Of a stretch of 64,000 bases of DNA, positions 61,181 through 64,000 are shown piece after piece. Each line of letters opens with the position of its first letter. The stretch's first letter is position 1. Source of the stretch: Casuarina equisetifolia. Lineage: Eukaryota > Streptophyta > Magnoliopsida > Fagales > Casuarinaceae. The stretch lies in the NCBI GenBank assembly GCA_028551475.1, contig CM052356.1, forward strand, positions 4,846,001 to 4,910,000, written 5' to 3'. The notes under the pieces were generated by a model. It did not search any database. It was not told the DNA's origin and saw only the letters and a program-made list of their open reading frames with translations. The position numbers were made by a program, and so were the translations under genes.

Positions 61181-61814
61181 AACTTCTGCATCGATCAGTC
61201 ATGCACCCACCAACTCTGGAAGTCAACTTCCTGAAGACCTCTTTACCAAGATTCCCCTCCTACAGTGTTCTAATCCTGGCACGTAACTCCGTTTTGCTCA
61301 CGTCGCCATGATATTCAAACGCCGTGTTAAAGTAAATGGAAACACAGGCTAACGCAGAGTGTTGATAACAGCAAGGCGCTTTTCCCATAAGCAAATGGTG
61401 CCACATCAATCAACGTTAAGATACCTTTCCCTTTTCTACAAGCAAAAGCTGCCTCTAGAACAACAATGGAGAGAAACTCTTTGAAAAACAGCCTGCCACA
61501 GTTATGCTCTGTTCTTTGTAGCGTTATAGCAGGGCCATTTGCCCTACGATAAAGGTTTCATTAAGTTACTACTGTTGTTCTTTTCTTTAGTTTAATGTAA
61601 ACATAGTTTGTTGGTATTCATGTCTATGTTAATATGTTTATTGCCTTTAGCTGTGTATGGTTTCTTCTTTTTATAGATCGTCTTCACGCCAATACTCAAG
61701 CTTTCATAAGTTCTTTCACGAACCTCGAACTCTTAAGTTATAAGTTGAAGGCTTAAAATACTATGTTTGATTGAGAGCACTCTTAAAAATAGTACAAGTC
61801 TTTTTATATTAACT

Positions 61815-61828
61815 AAATTGTACTTGAA
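61815..61828. repeat. LINE target-site duplication, left copy
   Basis: AAATTGTACTTGAA directly precedes the poly-T run. Unit 1 has the single uninterrupted site AAATCGTACTTGAAAA at about 51625. Confidence 0.85.
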
Positions 61829-62426
61829 TTTTTTTTTGGTGGAAGGTCAAAAAAATTATATATCATCATAAAAGAATTACAAATTGTATAGCTACAACAT
61901 CATTATTTAGGGTCAAACACTGCATTTGATAAATTTTAAAAATATTACAAGAACTTATTATGATTTATAAGCTTTACTCCACTAGTAGATAATATTTTTC
62001 CTCTCACGTCATTCTTGATTTTAGTAATAATGGTTGAATTATCTAGACTTTTATCATTGAATCTTCTTTTATTTCTTTCATTCCAAATGTGATATAATAT
62101 AGCCTTAAAAGATACATTGAGTAGAGTCACTGCAAAACCCTTACTTTTGATAACCTTAAATATTCAATATATTTCAGCTCTTCAACATTCAATTCTTCTA
62201 GTTAAGCCATTCATACCTAACATAACATTTCATATGTAATTTGTGAACTTGTATTTTAAAAATAAATGTTCTGATGATTCTTTTCCTAATTTACAAATGT
62301 TACATTGTAGATCCATTAAGCTATTCCATACAACCACATGATCTGTTGTGGATAATTTATTTTTTTTAAATGATTCAATAGATAAAATTATACTTTTGTA
62401 CTCATTCTTTCCATACTAGTCTTGCA
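61829..62426 (-). mobile_element. 5'-truncated LINE (L1-type non-LTR retrotransposon)
   Basis: Minus-strand insert of about 600 bases absent from unit 1. It holds the 3' end of a plant L1 ORF2: a zinc-binding region (CNICKLGKESSEHLFL, near 62240-62320) and the end AILYHIWNERNKRRFNDKS (near 62040-62110), with stops that break the frame. A poly-T run at 61829-61837 is the element's poly-A tail. It is flanked by AAATTGTACTTGAA (61815-61828) and AAATTGTATTTGAA (62427-62440), a 14-bp target-site duplication with one mismatch. Most of the element was never copied, as usual for LINEs. Confidence 0.88.
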
Positions 62427-62440
62427 AAATTGTATTTGAA
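62427..62440. repeat. LINE target-site duplication, right copy
   Basis: AAATTGTATTTGAA resumes the unit 1 homology (AAATTATTT/TTTAAATGAAATATATAT) after the LINE. It differs from the left copy at one base. Confidence 0.85.
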
Positions 62441-62970
62441 AATTATTTAAATGAAATATATATAATTTTTTTATAAGTAAAATTTGAAGAGTAAATAGAA
62501 TTTTTAATATGATATTAGAATTTTAAATTCATAATAATATCTCTAATATATGAAGATCATGGTCTAAAATAGTTAGTGACTAAAAATATTACTTTTGTGA
62601 TGAAGCTTGCTACTACATTGATTTCAAGAATGCAAATTAAGAATGATTTAACTTTGTCTTACATTGATTAAATTTTATTAAAAGTTCTGCTTAAAGTGGA
62701 GTGCATATCCCTTCCTAAAAATTGGTTTTTAGAGAGGACATAGACAAATATAGAGGTTATGAGCCTTAATATCTTTTGTCTTCCATAGAGATTATTACAT
62801 GAACATGTAGTAAAGCATCTGCAAAATACTACGTGTGATCATAAAGCCTTTAAGCTTTTATTGCGTCGCATATTGTATATCACTGCCTTTATTTAGGACA
62901 GAACACCACTATGTGTCCTCGCAAAGCCTTTAAGCTTTTATTTCAGCAGATGTTAAACCTCGGAATTACT

Positions 62971-63648
62971 TCAAGGGCAGAACACGACCCTGTAGTTAGT
63001 CCCGCCGGGGCACGTGAATGTGCTTGTTGGGTCGTCCTTGGGATAACTGTAAGCATCGGGGCAGCGATCCTTGAAAAATCTGCAGTAATCTGTAGGTCCG
63101 CAGCTCCCAGAATTGCAGCAATACTGGTCGGTCTTGAACACGGTACAGGGTTTGTTACAGCCGCCGTTGGCCTTCAGCGGACCCGGGCACTGCCCGTTAA
63201 TATCAGCAGTACAACTGATACCACGGGTGCAGCCATTAGAGGTGGGGCTGAATTCCATAGGAACGTTAAACCCATCAACAAGAGATATATCGTAGAAGTC
63301 CATGCCGGTAAATTGGTTGAGTGCGTATTCGGCAAGGGTGTTTGGGGTTGCACCATTGGCTTGCCATTGCAGGAGTCCGCCACAGTCACCAGTCTGGCAG
63401 CTGCCATGCCCGGACCCGTCGAAACTGCACCCAGTCCGAGGCCAAATACGAGCCCCAGCCGTGCCGGCATTAACATCAAGGCTCCAAACTCCACCTGAGT
63501 CGAGCTGCTTGCCGCCGCCGGGCACATCCCCAGCCCAAACTGTGAAAGGACATTTGTTTGTTATCTCAAATCTTGCCGCATCAGCTAAGGCAAAGGAGAG
63601 AATGACAGAAATGACGTGGAAAATGGAGAGCTTTTTGGAAAGACTCAT
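62971..63648 (-). CDS. Thaumatin-like protein 3 (rearranged cysteine set)
   Basis: PR-5 family protein, intronless, 225 aa. The signal peptide is residues 1-24 ([20 protein letters not shown], cleavage near ADA|ARFEI). It is the duplicate of thaumatin-like gene 2 in unit 2. It has 16 cysteines, but not the standard set. The family signature [15 protein letters not shown] ends in Trp where Cys is expected, and a new Cys appears in GPTDYCRFF where the family has Ser or a similar residue (thaumatin GPTEYSRFF). The acid-cleft region [25 protein letters not shown] is kept. The frame is open throughout and the protein ends at VVFCP, so it is probably secreted. The thaumatin C71-C77 type disulfide cannot form as usual. 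Confidence 0.94.
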   Translation of the reverse strand: MSLSKKLSIFHVISVILSFALADAARFEITNKCPFTVWAGDVPGGGKQLDSGGVWSLDVNAGTAGARIWPRTGCSFDGSGHGSCQTGDCGGLLQWQANGATPNTLAEYALNQFTGMDFYDISLVDGFNVPMEFSPTSNGCTRGISCTADINGQCPGPLKANGGCNKPCTVFKTDQYCCNSGSCGPTDYCRFFKDRCPDAYSYPKDDPTSTFTCPGGTNYRVVFCP

Positions 63649-63717
63649 TGTGGAAGAGAGATGTACTAGGCCACTCTTTTGTGGTTCGCCTTGTGTCTCT
63701 AAGAGAAGTGTATGGGT

Positions 63718-63726
63718 GTTTATACA
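63718..63726 (-). promoter_or_regulatory. Probable TATA box of thaumatin-like gene 3
   Basis: TGTATAAAC on the minus strand about 70 bases before the ATG, aligned with the TATA box of gene 2. Upstream GTGGCCTAGG (about 63760) and TTGGCTAGCCAAGC (about 63777) are shared with the other copies. Confidence 0.55.
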
Positions 63727-64000
63727 GGGGAAAAATGCGTACGATGGACATGCAACGTGGCCTAGGTAAAGATCCGTTGGCTAGCCAAGCTTTTTTTGGA
63801 AAATTCAACAACAATTGATATTTTTGTCTCGTCTAGAATACAAGTCAACAAAGGACAGATCGTTGTTCTGGCTGTAGTTCTGATATTTATGATGCTTTTG
63901 TCAAGTCTTGAGATGCATTACAATGTTACAGTTAGCAAGCACTACATGCACAAAGTAATTCTATATGAGATTAATCAAGATGCGATGAGTTTTAGTTGGA

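Larger units (their letters stand above)
55023..64000. repeat. Thaumatin tandem duplication, unit 2 (runs off the window)
   Basis: Matches unit 1 from 47421 onward, interrupted by a Copia fragment (58431-60829) and a LINE (61829-62426). About 200 extra bases near 62470-62660 have no partner in unit 1. The homology continues through the promoter of gene 3 to the last base of the window, so its right end is not seen. Confidence 0.9.

Noticed and set aside
62911-63498. 195-codon open frame on the plus strand
   Set aside because: Antisense shadow of thaumatin-like gene 3; the composition mirrors the real gene and it has no independent start or promoter evidence.
1-64000. tRNA, rRNA, CRISPR arrays or bacterial-type operons
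   Set aside because: None seen on either strand by reading. A tRNAscan or Rfam search would be needed to exclude small RNA genes fully.

Overview
This window is nuclear DNA from a flowering plant, most likely a woody eudicot; the species cannot be named from the sequence. The reasons are AT-rich intergenic DNA, genes split by short GT-AG introns, plant-only families (ent-kaurene oxidase, CLE peptide, thaumatin-like PR-5 proteins, an SDR114C-type reductase), plant Copia retrotransposon fossils and an apparent mitochondrial insert. No prokaryotic operons, CRISPR arrays, or rRNA or tRNA genes were seen.

Layout. (1) 1-5380: a broken Ty1/Copia element of the Tnt1/Tork type on the minus strand with both LTRs, the left one cut by the window edge. 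(2) 6536-9297 (-): a complete 8-exon ent-kaurene oxidase gene (gibberellin synthesis). (3) 10.5-17.4 kb: a tandem duplication of a short-chain dehydrogenase/reductase gene; the 10.9-14.3 kb copy is a shattered pseudogene and the 15.6-17.3 kb copy is intact (4 exons, 297 aa). (4) 18.7-23.3 kb (+): the TFIIE beta subunit gene, with a probable 5'-UTR intron carrying mitochondrial-like DNA. (5) 24008-28413 (+): a 9-exon protein with two Dabb (stress-responsive A/B barrel) domains. (6) 30176-30433 (-): an intronless CLE peptide precursor ending in RAVPGGPNPLHN. (7) 35947-41859 (-): a 10-exon DEAD-box RNA helicase of the RH26/RH31 group. (8) 42765-44373 (-): a small 5-exon C2-domain protein. (9) 45.8-64.0 kb: a tandem cluster of thaumatin-like genes, all on the minus strand: three intact genes, two related pseudogenes and one small relic.

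The thaumatin region has a readable history. A unit of about 7.6 kb (pseudogene plus gene) was duplicated after the pseudogene had already decayed, because both pseudogene copies share the same degenerate structure. The second unit then received a Copia internal fragment (58.4-60.8 kb) and a 5'-truncated LINE with a 14-bp target-site duplication (61.8-62.4 kb). Two of the three intact thaumatin-like proteins have non-standard cysteine sets.

The genes are ordinary single-function plant loci and do not form one pathway. KO next to an SDR could suggest a metabolic cluster, but KO is a housekeeping hormone gene and no other pathway enzyme is nearby. I found no clearly new biological system. The most unusual items are the altered cysteine frameworks, the motif V Asp-to-Asn change in the helicase, the fold-back junction and repeated ~170-bp insertion in the SDR pseudogene, and the mitochondrial-like insert in the TFIIE beta leader intron. 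Exon borders were derived by eye from reading frame, GT-AG sites and remembered family sequences, not from transcripts or database searches.
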